Positions 50,111-58,930 of a DNA stretch of 64,000 bases are shown here, one piece after another. A model generated the notes under the pieces. That model was not told where the DNA came from. It did not search any database and saw nothing but the letters and a program-made list of their open reading frames with translations. Position 1 is the first letter of the stretch, and each line of letters starts with the position of its first letter. The DNA comes from XYD2-FULL-39-9 sp964561035 (GTDB taxonomy: Bacteria > Patescibacteriota > Patescibacteriia > Magasanikbacterales > GWA2-37-8), in contig CAZLNR010000002.1 in assembly GCA_964561035.1 (NCBI GenBank), positions 58,591 through 122,590 on the forward strand. The letters run 5' to 3'. Position numbers and translations under genes: made by a program.

Positions 50111-50284
50111 TTGCGCATATAAAGAAGTGCGTAGCGAAGCCCCTCTCTTTTTAGTAGGGGTAGGCGTAAGAAAAATTGGGAGGTCTCCGTGTTGTGTCAA
50201 GCTGTATAATTCGTTTGTATGGCTTGATACGGAGATCTCGTAAAAAAATTTTAAAATACCATACAGTATAATGTATGGTATTTT
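50111..50284 (+). ncRNA. Stand-alone structured RNA gene, about 175 bases, containing RNA element copy B
   Basis: No ORF. Between the promoter and the terminator lie: hairpin GCGCA / TGCGT (50114-50135), hairpin CCCCT / AGGGG (about 50140-50161), and element B. In element B GAGGTCTCC (50180-50188) pairs with GGAGATCTC (50231-50239), bulge GTGTT, inner stem GTGTCAAGC (50194-50202) with GCTTGATAC (50222-50230). Size is near that of 6S RNA, but the 5' and 3' ends do not pair and no 6S-like central bubble is evident. No known family is recognised. Confidence 0.7.
50253..50284 (+). terminator. Terminator of the ncRNA
   Basis: AAAATACCATACA, loop GTATAA, TGTATGGTATTTT, then GTTT. Perfect 13-bp stem. 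Confidence 0.85.
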
Positions 50285-50297
50285 GTTTAAGTATTGC

Positions 50298-50326
50298 TTG
50301 ACTTTTCTTTTGATATATAGTAATAT
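50298..50326 (+). promoter_or_regulatory. Distal promoter upstream of nusA
   Basis: TTGACT (50298-50303), 17 bases, TAATAT (50321-50326); start near 50333, right at the foot of the next hairpin. Confidence 0.7.
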
Positions 50327-50335
50327 TTAAATATT

Positions 50336-50366
50336 AAAGAGCTTTCATATAGAAACGCTCTTTTTT
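50336..50366 (+). terminator. Attenuator-like terminator in the nusA leader
   Basis: AAAGAGC TTTC, loop ATATA, GAAA C GCTCTTT, then TTT and G. It begins within about 4 bases of the predicted start, so it would end most transcripts from the distal promoter unless antiterminated. Confidence 0.65.
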
Positions 50367-50380
50367 GTTAGCCATTTTTA

Positions 50381-50389
50381 TGGTATACT
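50381..50389 (+). promoter_or_regulatory. Proximal extended -10 promoter of nusA
   Basis: TGGTATACT (TGn plus TATACT), 26 bases before the nusA ATG. Confidence 0.65.
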
Positions 50390-50415
50390 TTTAACACATT
50401 AATCATATATAACAT

Positions 50416-51648
50416 ATGTCAGATATTACAAAAGCAATTCAGGTGTTGTGCGATGAAAAAGGCCTTTCTTACGAATCCGTAATGGAAGCAATTGAGTTCG
50501 CGCTTGCTGCTGCGTACCGCAAAGATTTTGGCAATAAACAGCAAAATATCAAAGTGCAATTTAATCCTGAAACTGGTGATATGAAAGCTTGGGATGTAAA
50601 AACAGTGGTAGAAGATATTGCTGAAGATGTGTTGCTAGCTGCGCAAGAAGAATTGGCTGCTCGCCGTGAAAAAGCCAAAGAAGAAAAGCGCGAACTTTCT
50701 GAAGAAGAAACTGCCGACCTGGTTCGCTTCAATCCAAAAATGGAGCTCATGATTTCGGCTGCCAAAGAAATAGATAAAAAAGCAAAGCTAGGAGAAGTGA
50801 TGGAGATCCCATTGGAAATTCCTCACGAATTCGGCCGTATGGCAGCGCAGACTGCTAAGCAAGTGATTATCCAAAAAATTCGTGAAGCTGAACGCGGCAT
50901 CATGTTTAATGACTTTAAAGGACAGGAGGGGCAAATTGTTATGGGTACTATTCAGCGAGCTGAAGCGCGCAAGGTTTTGGTTGACTTTGGAAAAGTAACA
51001 GGTGTACTGTTGTCAGAGCACCAAAATCCTCGCGATCACTATCGTCCTGGCGCTCGCATGAAATTTTTAATTTTGTCCGTGCAGATGACTGTGCGCGGAT
51101 TAGAAGTGCTCTTGTCTCGCAGTGATGTTGGTATGGTTCGTGAAATATTTAAACAAGAAATTCCGGAAATCAATGATGGGCTTATTGAAATCAAAGGCAT
51201 TGCTCGCGACGCAGGTTTTCGTTCCAAGGTGGCTGTGTTTACCGCTGATAAATCCATAGACCCAATTGGTTCCTGCATTGGTCAGCGCGGTGGTCGTATC
51301 AATACCATCATTGAAGAATTGGGCGGTGAAAAGATTGATGTTATCCAATACAGCGAAGATGCGCGCGAATATATTTCACACGCGCTTGCTCCAGCAAAAA
51401 TTGCTAATGTAACTCTCAACGAAGCTGAAAAAATCGCCGAAGTGCACGTGGTTGCAGATCAATTCTCGTTAGCTATTGGCCGTAATGGACAAAACGTTCG
51501 TCTGGCTGCAGATCTCACCGGTTGGCGTATTGATGTAGTGCAAGAAGGCGGTGCCCCAGCAGCCGCAGAACCTGAAACAGAAACAGTAGAATCATCCGAA
51601 GAAACAACTGAAGCTGTAGAAGAAACAGAAGAAAACGAAGAAAAATAA
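50416..51648 (+). CDS. nusA: Transcription termination/antitermination protein NusA
   Basis: 410 residues. NusA N-terminal RNA-polymerase-binding domain (1-130), S1 domain (about 160-225, GQIVMGTIQRAEARKVLVDFG), two KH domains (about 235-375, ending SLAIGRNGQNVRLAADLTG), and an acidic Glu/Thr-rich tail (380-410) where other bacteria have acidic repeats or nothing. It is not followed by infB. The leader carries an attenuator, consistent with NusA feedback. Confidence 0.97.
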   Translation: MSDITKAIQVLCDEKGLSYESVMEAIEFALAAAYRKDFGNKQQNIKVQFNPETGDMKAWDVKTVVEDIAEDVLLAAQEELAARREKAKEEKRELSEEETADLVRFNPKMELMISAAKEIDKKAKLGEVMEIPLEIPHEFGRMAAQTAKQVIIQKIREAERGIMFNDFKGQEGQIVMGTIQRAEARKVLVDFGKVTGVLLSEHQNPRDHYRPGARMKFLILSVQMTVRGLEVLLSRSDVGMVREIFKQEIPEINDGLIEIKGIARDAGFRSKVAVFTADKSIDPIGSCIGQRGGRINTIIEELGGEKIDVIQYSEDAREYISHALAPAKIANVTLNEAEKIAEVHVVADQFSLAIGRNGQNVRLAADLTGWRIDVVQEGGAPAAAEPETETVESSEETTEAVEETEENEEK

Positions 51649-51681
51649 TCGTCAGAGGTATTTATATAAATAAAATTTTGT

Positions 51682-52437
51682 ATGTTCTCTATTTTTCATG
51701 TTTTGCTGTACCAGCCAATCTTTAATATCTTTGTATTTTTGTACAATTATTTGCCAGGCCACGATGTTGGTTTGGTAATTTTGGCTATAACCATTATTGT
51801 GCGCGCGGCTTTGTATCCGCTTACCAGTTCTTCCATAAAATCTCAGCGCGCCTTGCAAGATCTTCAGCCAAAGATGGCTGCCATTAAATTACAGTACCCG
51901 GATGACAAGCAAAAACAGACCCAGGCTATCATGGAAATGTATAAAAATAACAAAGTAAATCCGCTGGCTTCCTGTTTGCCAATGCTTATTCAGCTGCCAA
52001 TTTTGATTGCGCTGTATAGGGTTTTGCAAGACGGTCTTCATTCAAAAAATTTAGCTGATTCTTTGTATTCATTTGTAGCAAACCCAGGATCGATCAACCA
52101 AGTATCTCTTGGATTGTTCAATTTAGCCCAGCCAAATTATATTCTTGCAGTATTGGCAGGTTTGGCGCAGTATTGGCAGGCAAAAACCATGAGCCGAAAA
52201 AATCCTCCTCCACAGGCAGGTGAAGGTTCAAAAGATGAAGCTATGCTTTCCATGATGAATAAGCAAATGTTATATTTTATGCCAGTAATGACTGTGTTAA
52301 TCGGTTTGAATTTGCCTGCTGGCCTTACATTGTACTGGTTCTTTGGTACGGTGCTTATGGTGTTACAACAAATCTGGCTGACTCGCGGAACTGTAAGTGA
52401 AAATAATAATGTTATAGAAGGTCAGATTGTAAAATAA
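51682..52437 (+). CDS. yidC: YidC/Oxa1 membrane protein insertase
   Basis: 251 residues, the short Gram-positive-like form without the large periplasmic domain. Membrane helices at about 12-32, 95-115, 150-170, 190-215. The cytoplasmic hairpin with QRALQDLQPKMAAIKLQYPDD (parts: ALQDLQPKMAAIKLQYP) is the family signature; the arginine of the hydrophilic groove is expected near VRAALYPLTSSSIKSQ. It inserts membrane proteins with or without SecYEG. 32 bases after nusA. Confidence 0.95.
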   Translation: MFSIFHVLLYQPIFNIFVFLYNYLPGHDVGLVILAITIIVRAALYPLTSSSIKSQRALQDLQPKMAAIKLQYPDDKQKQTQAIMEMYKNNKVNPLASCLPMLIQLPILIALYRVLQDGLHSKNLADSLYSFVANPGSINQVSLGLFNLAQPNYILAVLAGLAQYWQAKTMSRKNPPPQAGEGSKDEAMLSMMNKQMLYFMPVMTVLIGLNLPAGLTLYWFFGTVLMVLQQIWLTRGTVSENNNVIEGQIVK

Positions 52438-52451
52438 ATAATTTACATTGT

Positions 52452-52715
52452 ATGGTCATAAACCTTCGTAAACTGATTGGTTTGCCGGTTTATACCGCCG
52501 CAGGTGTTAAACTGGGCAGAGTTGCCGATGCTGAGTTTGATGTAGAAAAACATTTGGCGGTTCGTTATGTTGTTAAAGCCAGTGCGATAAGTTTGGCATC
52601 TTTTTTAGTGCAATATTCACAAGTTGTATCTATTACCGAAGAAAAAATGGTAGTAGATGATTCAGTCTCTGCCGAACGTATTTCTATATTCGGACGTCCG
52701 GCTTTAGAAGAATAA
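52452..52715 (+). CDS. PRC-barrel domain protein
   Basis: 87 residues. NLRKLIGLPVYTAAGVKLGRVADAEFD (parts: LIGLPVYTAAGVKLGRV) is the PRC-barrel start, followed by strands AVRYVVKASAIS and SQVVSITEEKMVVDD. Such domains bind RNA or protein in RimM and photosystem proteins. As a free domain its partner is unknown. It lies between yidC and the NTase-like gene with short gaps. Confidence 0.85.
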   Translation: MVINLRKLIGLPVYTAAGVKLGRVADAEFDVEKHLAVRYVVKASAISLASFLVQYSQVVSITEEKMVVDDSVSAERISIFGRPALEE

Positions 52716-52720
52716 TTCGT

Positions 52721-53659
52721 ATGAGCTCCGCTTTGTCATTGCCAGACTCTCTTAAACAGACACTGGCATATTTTGATATTGCGCGCGTTCCGCTGACCAA
52801 AGAAGAGTTGTATGCGTATTTATGGAATCCGCCTCAAGTAAGTTATCAGGATTTTGTTTTATTTTTAGAAGGTGAAGCGACGCAAACTGGTCTGGTGGCG
52901 CAAGATCGCGGTTTTTATTTTTTGCCTGGTCGGCAACAGTTGGTGGGTCAGCGCCAGGAGATGGTTTGGCACTCGGAAAAAAAATTAAAAATTGCTCGTC
53001 GAGCGGCGCGATTGATTCGCGCGGTGCCGTTTGTAAAAGCAATTTTTGTTTGCAATACGGTGGGGGCCGGGCAGGCAAGCGAGCAAAGCGACATTGATTT
53101 TTTGATTATTACCGCATATCGCCGCATTTGGATTGCTCGTTTGCTGGTTACGGGAATATTGCAAATATTTGGTTTGCGTCGGACGAAAAAAAATATTAAA
53201 AATAAAATTTGCCTTAGCTTTTATTTGTCAGAAAAAAGTTTGGATTTGGCGGGAGTGCGCGTGGCGGATGATGATATTCACTTTGCATTTTGGATTCATC
53301 AAATGCTGCCGGTTTTTGATCCGGGGCACATATATGATTTATTTTTACAAGCAAATAGTTGGACAAAAAAATATTTGCCACATATATCTGTAGCTGCCTT
53401 GCGTTTCTATGCGCGTCCTGTGATAGAATCTGTGCTGGGGTCGTGGTGGAAGCGAGCTTGGGAAACAATGTGGGCGGGCGGATATGGTGATTTGATAAAC
53501 CAAGAATCAAAAAAAATCCAGCTTTCCAAAATGAAGTTTTCATCGCGCCGCAGCGAACCTAAGACCGGTACTGGCGTGGTTATTTCTGATGACATGTTAA
53601 AATTCCACGAAGAGGATACGCGCCTGCGCTATCGGCAAGAATGGCTCAATCGTATATGA
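52721..53659 (+). CDS. Nucleotidyltransferase-fold protein
   Basis: 312 residues. Residues 1-85 are winged-helix-like. The NTase motif FVCNTVGAGQASEQSDIDFLIIT (parts: NTVGAGQASEQSDIDFLII) has the Ser-Asp-Ile-Asp metal pair; the usual GS is replaced by NT. The rest is helical. CPR genomes often carry such a gene beside envelope-polymer genes, and here the O-antigen-ligase-like gene overlaps its end by 19 bases. Substrate unknown. Confidence 0.75.
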   Translation: MSSALSLPDSLKQTLAYFDIARVPLTKEELYAYLWNPPQVSYQDFVLFLEGEATQTGLVAQDRGFYFLPGRQQLVGQRQEMVWHSEKKLKIARRAARLIRAVPFVKAIFVCNTVGAGQASEQSDIDFLIITAYRRIWIARLLVTGILQIFGLRRTKKNIKNKICLSFYLSEKSLDLAGVRVADDDIHFAFWIHQMLPVFDPGHIYDLFLQANSWTKKYLPHISVAALRFYARPVIESVLGSWWKRAWETMWAGGYGDLINQESKKIQLSKMKFSSRRSEPKTGTGVVISDDMLKFHEEDTRLRYRQEWLNRI

Positions 53660-54945
53660 GTATGATAGAAAAAATAAAATCAATTTTATTGCCTGCGTTA
53701 TTGTTTTTGTTGCCTTGGCAAACCAGATATATTTGGCACCTTGGCGCCCTTAATAACGGAAACTGGGAGTATGGAACATATAGCGTGTATGCGACCGAGC
53801 TGTTGTTGTGGTTTACATCTATAGTTTTTGCGATTGATTATTTTTGGATTAAAAAACAGCGATTACCATCTTTGCGCGTGCGATTAAAAATCGCGTTGCT
53901 TATTTTTTTTGGATTGATAGTGCTGTCTACGGTCTTGAGCAGCAATCAATTTGTTTCATATTATTTCTTGATGCGATTGTGGGAAGGTTTGATGTTGTAT
54001 GGGATAATTCGCGCTTCCAACATTTCTTTTTTGTCTGCTGCCGGGGCGATGCTGGTTGGCGGTGTGGTGCAGGGAGCTATGGCTATATATCAGTTTTTAT
54101 TGCAGCAAATTTCCGCGCACAGTTGGTTGGGTGTAGCATCGCAGCAAGCGTTAAATGGCGGAGCTAGCGTGATAGAATTTGCCGACCAGCGCTGGTTGCG
54201 TGCGTATGGAAGTTTTGGTTCGCCAAATTCGCTCGGTATTTATTTGGCAGTAGTGTTTGTATTGGGAATTGTTTTGTATATTAAAACCAAAATACCGCAG
54301 CATAAAATTATAATAAGCGTGGGGCAGCTGTTTGTTTTGTCGGGGCTATTGCTTTCTTTTTCTCGAGGAGCTTGGACTGCGGCTGTAGCCGGTCTGGTAT
54401 CTTTGGCTGCAATATTATTTTTTAAGCAAAAAGAGTCGGTGCGAGATTTTATTAAACAAATGCTTTTTACTTTAGGCGCAATAGTATTTTGGGTATTAAT
54501 TTTTTATCCGGTATTTAGCGCTCGTTTTAATATCCACAATCGGCTTGAAGCACGATCGATATCCGAAAGAGTGGGGCAGTATCATGATGCCAAATTATTT
54601 GTATTTGCTCATCCGTGGCTGGGAGTTGGTCCTGGCGCATATACATATGCCATGTATCAAAAATATAACAAGTTAGAATCGTGGCAATATCAACCCGTGC
54701 ATAATATATATATGTTGATGGCGGCAGAGTTTGGTTTAGTAGTAGCGCTTCTGTCTATTTTATGGCTATTGTCCATTGCGCGAGATATATACCAACTCAA
54801 TATAATGTATCTTCCAGTGCTTATCTCATTGTTATGTGCCGGACTTTTTGATCATTGGCTGGTAAGCATGTTTAGCGGAATGCTTCTCTGGTGGGCGGGT
54901 TTGGGAATTTCAAATATTGCTCAAGATATAGCTAAAAAATCATAA
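53641..54945 (+). CDS. O-antigen ligase/polymerase-like membrane protein
   Basis: 434 residues with about eleven membrane helices. The Wzy_C-type segment holds SFGSPNSLGIYLAVVF, LLLSFSRGAWTAAVAG and the long extracytoplasmic loop with HPWLGVGPGAYTYAM and QPVHNIYMLMAAEFG. These are the hallmarks of WaaL/Wzy-like glycan ligases and polymerases acting on the outer face. It overlaps the NTase-like gene. Confidence 0.88.
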   Translation: MAQSYMSMIEKIKSILLPALLFLLPWQTRYIWHLGALNNGNWEYGTYSVYATELLLWFTSIVFAIDYFWIKKQRLPSLRVRLKIALLIFFGLIVLSTVLSSNQFVSYYFLMRLWEGLMLYGIIRASNISFLSAAGAMLVGGVVQGAMAIYQFLLQQISAHSWLGVASQQALNGGASVIEFADQRWLRAYGSFGSPNSLGIYLAVVFVLGIVLYIKTKIPQHKIIISVGQLFVLSGLLLSFSRGAWTAAVAGLVSLAAILFFKQKESVRDFIKQMLFTLGAIVFWVLIFYPVFSARFNIHNRLEARSISERVGQYHDAKLFVFAHPWLGVGPGAYTYAMYQKYNKLESWQYQPVHNIYMLMAAEFGLVVALLSILWLLSIARDIYQLNIMYLPVLISLLCAGLFDHWLVSMFSGMLLWWAGLGISNIAQDIAKKS

Positions 54946-54981
54946 TCTGCCTAACTGTTTAGATATGCCTATAAATAAGGG

Positions 54982-55009
54982 TTGACAGATTTTTTTGTTG
55001 TAGTAAACT
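54982..55009 (+). promoter_or_regulatory. Promoter of groES-groEL
   Basis: TTGACA (54982-54987), 16 bases, TAAACT (55004-55009). Confidence 0.75.
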
Positions 55010-55018
55010 TATACCAGT

Positions 55019-55047
55019 CTTATCACTCTCTTATTTTGAGTGATAAG
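55019..55047. promoter_or_regulatory. CIRCE operator (HrcA site)
   Basis: TTATCACTC, nine bases, GAGTGATAA (extended by C/G at the ends). The 9-bp arms and nine-base spacer are those of CIRCE (TTAGCACTC-N9-GAGTGCTAA) with a symmetric G-to-T change at position four. It lies just after the promoter of groES, the classic position. HrcA itself is not in the window. Confidence 0.85.
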
Positions 55048-55124
55048 CACATTAATATATTTTTATTATTTAATTTTAGATTACGCTAACACCATTTAGC
55101 ATAATCTCTTACTTCAATGTTTGT

Positions 55125-55409
55125 ATGAAGATAAGACCATTAGGAGACAATGTTTTGGTAAAACAAGTGAAGGCCGATGAAGTTACTTCATTTGGTTTGG
55201 TTTTGCCCGATAAGGATGAAAAAAAAGCCGAAGCTGAAGTGGTTGCTGTAGGCCCAGGTAAGCTGCTAAAGAATGGTGAGCGAGGCGCTATGGAAGTTAA
55301 AATCGGTGACAAAGTGTTATTAAAAAATTGGGGTGGAGAAAAAGTGGAAATCGGAAAAGAAGAATATAAAGTTGTTTCCCATGAAGATATTTTGGCTGTG
55401 TTGGAATAA
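55125..55409 (+). CDS. groES: Co-chaperonin GroES
   Basis: 94 residues. KIRPLGDNVLVKQVKADEVT, mobile-loop region TSFGLVLPDKDEKK, VGDKVLLKNWGGEKVEIG. The heptameric lid of GroEL. The mobile loop lacks the usual GGI/V tripeptide and reads SFGLVLP, a normal variation. Confidence 0.97.
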   Translation: MKIRPLGDNVLVKQVKADEVTSFGLVLPDKDEKKAEAEVVAVGPGKLLKNGERGAMEVKIGDKVLLKNWGGEKVEIGKEEYKVVSHEDILAVLE

Positions 55410-55449
55410 GAAAATTTAATGTATATAATTTCTTGATATTTATAATACT

Positions 55450-57093
55450 ATGGCAAAACAAATTATTTATAACGAAGATGCTAGACAAGCATTATTGCGC
55501 GGCGTTAATGCGCTGGCTAATGTGGTCAAAGTAACTTTGGGTCCTAAAGGGCGCAATGTAGTTTTGGATAAAGGCTTTGGCGCTCCAACTATTACCAAAG
55601 ATGGCGTCAGTGTTGCTAAGGAAGTTGAGTTGGAAGACAAGTTTGAAAATGCAGGTGTTGAATTGGTAAAAGAAGTTGCCAGTAAAACCAATGAAGATGT
55701 AGGGGATGGTACTACCACTGCTACAGTTTTGGCACAGGCGATTATTAAAGAAGGCATGAAAAATGTGACTGCTGGATCTAACCCAGTAGCTCTTAAAAGA
55801 GGTTTGGATAAATGTTTGCATGCCGTGGTAAAAGAATTGCAAGAAAAAATTTCCAGACCAGTAGAAGAAAGTGAAATTGCGGATGTTGCTTCTATTTCTG
55901 CCAACGATAAAGAAATTGGCACAAAAATTGCCGAAGCCATGAAAGAAGTTGGTAAAGATGGTGTGATTACCGTAGAAGAATCCCAGTCATTTGGCATGAC
56001 CATTGAAACTGTCAAAGGCATGCGCTTTGATAAAGGATATGTATCTGGTTATATGGTGACCAACTCCGATCGTATGGAGGCGGAATATAACGATCCATAT
56101 ATTTTAATTACTGATAAAAAAATCACCTCTATTCATGACGTGTTGCCGCTTTTGGAAAAAGTTGCGCAAAGCGGAAAGAAAGAACTGGTGATTATTGCTG
56201 AAGATGTGGAAGGGGAGGCTTTAACTACATTTGTGCTTAACAAATTGCGCGGTACTTTTAGCGTACTGGCTGTTAAAGCTCCAGGCTTTGGCGATAGACG
56301 CAAAGAAATGTTGCAGGATATTGCTATTTTAACAGGCGCTAAAGTGGTAACTGAAGAAATTGGTTTGAAATTAGAAAATGCTGGTTTGGAAGATTTGGGT
56401 TCGGCTCGCAAAGTTATTTCCACCAAAGACAACACTACCATTGTTGATGGCAAGGGTGTTGCGCAGGAAGTGCAAGAGCGCGTATCTCAGATTAAAAAAG
56501 CAATCGAAAAAACAGACAGTGAATTTGATCGTGAAAAATTACAGGAACGATTGGCAAAGTTGGCTGGCGGAGTTGCGGTTATCAAAGTTGGAGCCGCTAC
56601 CGAAACAGAGATGAAAGAAGTAAAGCACAGAATTGAGGATGCGGTTGGCGCAACAAAGGCGGCAGTTGAAGAAGGTATTGTGCCTGGCGGTGGTGTAGCA
56701 TTGGTTCGAGCTATTAAGGCACTAGAGCATTCCAAGTTGGAGCATGAAGAACAAGTAGCACTCTCTATTTTACGGCGCGCGCTTGAAGAACCGCTTCGCC
56801 AAATTGCCGTTAATGCTGGCGTGGATGGTGCGGTTATTGCTGAAGAAGTTAAAAAATCTTCCGGCAATATGGGGTATAATGCGGCCACCGGAGAGTACGA
56901 AGATATGATTAAAGCTGGTGTGATTGACCCTACCAAAGTAACTCGCACTGCGTTGCAAAATGCAGTTTCTATCGCCGGGATGTTCCTAACCACCGAAGCG
57001 GTAATTACCGATATTCCAAAAAAAGATGAGCCAGCTATGCCTCCAATGGGTGGCGGTATGGGTATGGGCGGTGGAATGGGAGGCATGTACTAA
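55450..57093 (+). CDS. groEL: Chaperonin GroEL
   Basis: 547 residues, full length. GPKGRNVVLDKGFG, nucleotide site DVGDGTTTATVLAQ, apical helix EEIGLKLENAGLEDLG, and the Gly-Met-rich C-terminal tail. Under CIRCE/HrcA heat-shock control with groES. Confidence 0.99.
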   Translation: MAKQIIYNEDARQALLRGVNALANVVKVTLGPKGRNVVLDKGFGAPTITKDGVSVAKEVELEDKFENAGVELVKEVASKTNEDVGDGTTTATVLAQAIIKEGMKNVTAGSNPVALKRGLDKCLHAVVKELQEKISRPVEESEIADVASISANDKEIGTKIAEAMKEVGKDGVITVEESQSFGMTIETVKGMRFDKGYVSGYMVTNSDRMEAEYNDPYILITDKKITSIHDVLPLLEKVAQSGKKELVIIAEDVEGEALTTFVLNKLRGTFSVLAVKAPGFGDRRKEMLQDIAILTGAKVVTEEIGLKLENAGLEDLGSARKVISTKDNTTIVDGKGVAQEVQERVSQIKKAIEKTDSEFDREKLQERLAKLAGGVAVIKVGAATETEMKEVKHRIEDAVGATKAAVEEGIVPGGGVALVRAIKALEHSKLEHEEQVALSILRRALEEPLRQIAVNAGVDGAVIAEEVKKSSGNMGYNAATGEYEDMIKAGVIDPTKVTRTALQNAVSIAGMFLTTEAVITDIPKKDEPAMPPMGGGMGMGGGMGGMY

Positions 57094-57114
57094 AAGCCCA
57101 ATTACATTACAAAT

Positions 57115-57148
57115 AAAAAAGTGCCTTGGATTTCTAAGGCACTTTTTT
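57115..57148 (+). terminator. Terminator of groES-groEL
   Basis: AAAAAGTGCCTT, loop GGATTTCT, AAGGCACTTTTTT. Perfect 12-bp stem. Confidence 0.95.
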
Positions 57149-57188
57149 ATTTGTAAAAAATTTAAATACGGAGTAAAATTAATCTGCT

Positions 57189-57680
57189 ATGATACACGTT
57201 ATACTTAATATTTTTTCTGGTTTTCCTCGTGAGCTTGCTACTTTTTTAATCGGCATGACTCCAGTTGGGGAAATTAGGTTGGCAGTTCCAATCGCTGTTT
57301 TAGTATACAAGCTCCCTGTCTGGGAAGCGTTTTTTTGGGGAGTAATGGGAAATATGGTTCCGGTAACGATTATTTTGGCTTTTGCCAAGCATTTTCATCA
57401 GTGGATTCATAAAAAATCAGGCTGGTTTGCAGCGACATGGATTAAATATTTAGACAGAGCCCAAAGTAAATTTGCCGGCGATTATCAAAAATATGGCTTA
57501 ATTGGCTTGATTATTTTTGTGGGTATTCCGTTGCCGATGACTGGTGCGTGGACGGGCGCTTTGGCAGCTTTTATTTTTGCATTACCATTTGCAAAATCGT
57601 GGCTTTCTATTTTAGCAGGAGTAATTATTTCAGGCACGGCAGTGCTGTTGCTTACGGTTGGTGCCGGTAAAATTTTTTGA
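57189..57680 (+). CDS. Small multidrug export family membrane protein (COG2426-like)
   Basis: 163 residues, four to five membrane helices. FLIGMTPVGEIRLAVPIAV and IFVGIPLPMTGAWTGALAAF are the family signatures. Transport role is only by annotation in the family. Starts 15 bases before prfB and may be co-transcribed with it. Confidence 0.88.
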   Translation: MIHVILNIFSGFPRELATFLIGMTPVGEIRLAVPIAVLVYKLPVWEAFFWGVMGNMVPVTIILAFAKHFHQWIHKKSGWFAATWIKYLDRAQSKFAGDYQKYGLIGLIIFVGIPLPMTGAWTGALAAFIFALPFAKSWLSILAGVIISGTAVLLLTVGAGKIF

Positions 57681-57695
57681 ATTTAAAATCCAGGT

Positions 57696-58927
57696 ATGTC
57701 TTTAGATGCTCTGAAAAACTTGCAGAATAAAATTTTAGATACCAAAAAACTTCTTAATATAGAAGATCTAGCACGTAAGCTGGATCAGCTGGCGCAAGAA
57801 ATGAATGCTCCGGATTTTTGGTTAAATCAAGAGCTCGCTCAATCAATCTCGCAAGATTATCAGGATATTAAAAAAGAAATTGAAGCATTTTCCGGTTTGG
57901 AAAAAAGAACTTCTGATTTGTTGGAATTGGCTCAATCCAACGATATGTCATTGGCGCAAGAAATAGAAGAGCAAACTGCGGTGTTGGAGAAGGATTTTTC
58001 CAATTATGAATTTTTGGTTTTACTTTCCGGGCCGTATGATAAAAATAACGCGATAATTAGCGTACATGCCGGCGCCGGGGGAACTGAAGCTCAAGATTGG
58101 GCAGCGATGCTGTTGCGCATGATTATGCGCTTTTCCGATACTATGGGTTGGCACACTAAAATCCTTGATCAATCGCAGGGTGCGGAAGCAGGGTATAAAT
58201 CTGTGACAGTTGAAGTTTCTGGGCGTTATGCGTATGGCTATTTAAAATCCGAGCATGGCGTGCACCGACTGGTACGCATATCTCCGTTTGATGCGGAAAA
58301 AATGCGCCATACATCATTTGCACTCATTGAAGTGTTGCCGGAACTAGATGATAAAGTAACGGTTGAAATAGACCAAAAAGATCTTCGTATAGACACATTT
58401 ATGTCTGGTGGCAAAGGCGGGCAAAGTGTGAATACTACATATTCAGCAGTGCGTATCGTGCATATTCCCACTGGTATTTCGGTTTCATGCCAGAACGAGC
58501 GTTCGCAGCAGCAAAATAAAGAAATGGCGTTTAAAATTTTAAAAGCAAAATTGCATGCGCTGGAGCAAGAGCGTTTGGCCAAAGAGCGCCAAGATATGCG
58601 CGGAGAATACAAGTCTGCGGAATGGGGTAATCAAATTCGTTCATATGTGCTGCATCCGTATCATTTAGTTAAAGACAATCGCACCGATTATGAATCTGCC
58701 GANNNNNNNNNNNNNNNNNNNNNNNNNNNNNNNNNNNNNNNNNNNNNNNNNNNNNNNNNNNNNNNNNNNNNNNNNNNNNNNNNNNNNNNNNNNNNNNNNN
58801 NNTGCTGCATCCGTATCATTTAGTTAAAGACAATCGCACCGATTATGAATCTGCCGACCCGGAGGCGGTTTTGGAAGGCGATCTGCGGCCGCTGTCGGAA
58901 GCGTATTTAAAATGGATTAAAAAATAA
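57696..58927 (+). CDS. prfB: Peptide chain release factor 2 (interrupted by an N gap)
   Basis: After removal of the gap and one 55-base copy the frame gives 358 residues, normal for RF2. Stop-codon recognition tripeptide SPF in VRISPFDAEKMRHTSF; peptidyl-tRNA hydrolysis motif GGQ in SGGKGGQSVNTTYSA. The residue after GGQ is Ser, where most RF2 proteins have His. It recognises UGA and UAA. No in-frame TGA frameshift site is present near codon 25, so it is not autoregulated by frameshifting. Confidence 0.95.
58703..58802. other. 100-N scaffold gap with identical 55-base flanks
   Basis: 58648-58702 and 58803-58857 are identical (both begin TGCTGCATCC and end ATCTGCCGA). Deleting 155 bases restores the RF2 frame. 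Same k-mer size as the other gap. Confidence 0.97.
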
Positions 58928-58930
58928 TAT

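Noticed and set aside
50111..50284. 6S RNA
   Set aside because: Length fits, but the 5' and 3' ends do not form a closing stem and there is no open-complex-like central bubble.
55467..56021. 184-codon open frame antisense to groEL
   Set aside because: It mirrors the codon structure of groEL, has Ser/Thr/Leu-rich shadow composition and no initiation signals.
57696..57800. Programmed +1 frameshift in prfB
   Set aside because: The frame is open from the ATG and no CTTTGA site occurs.
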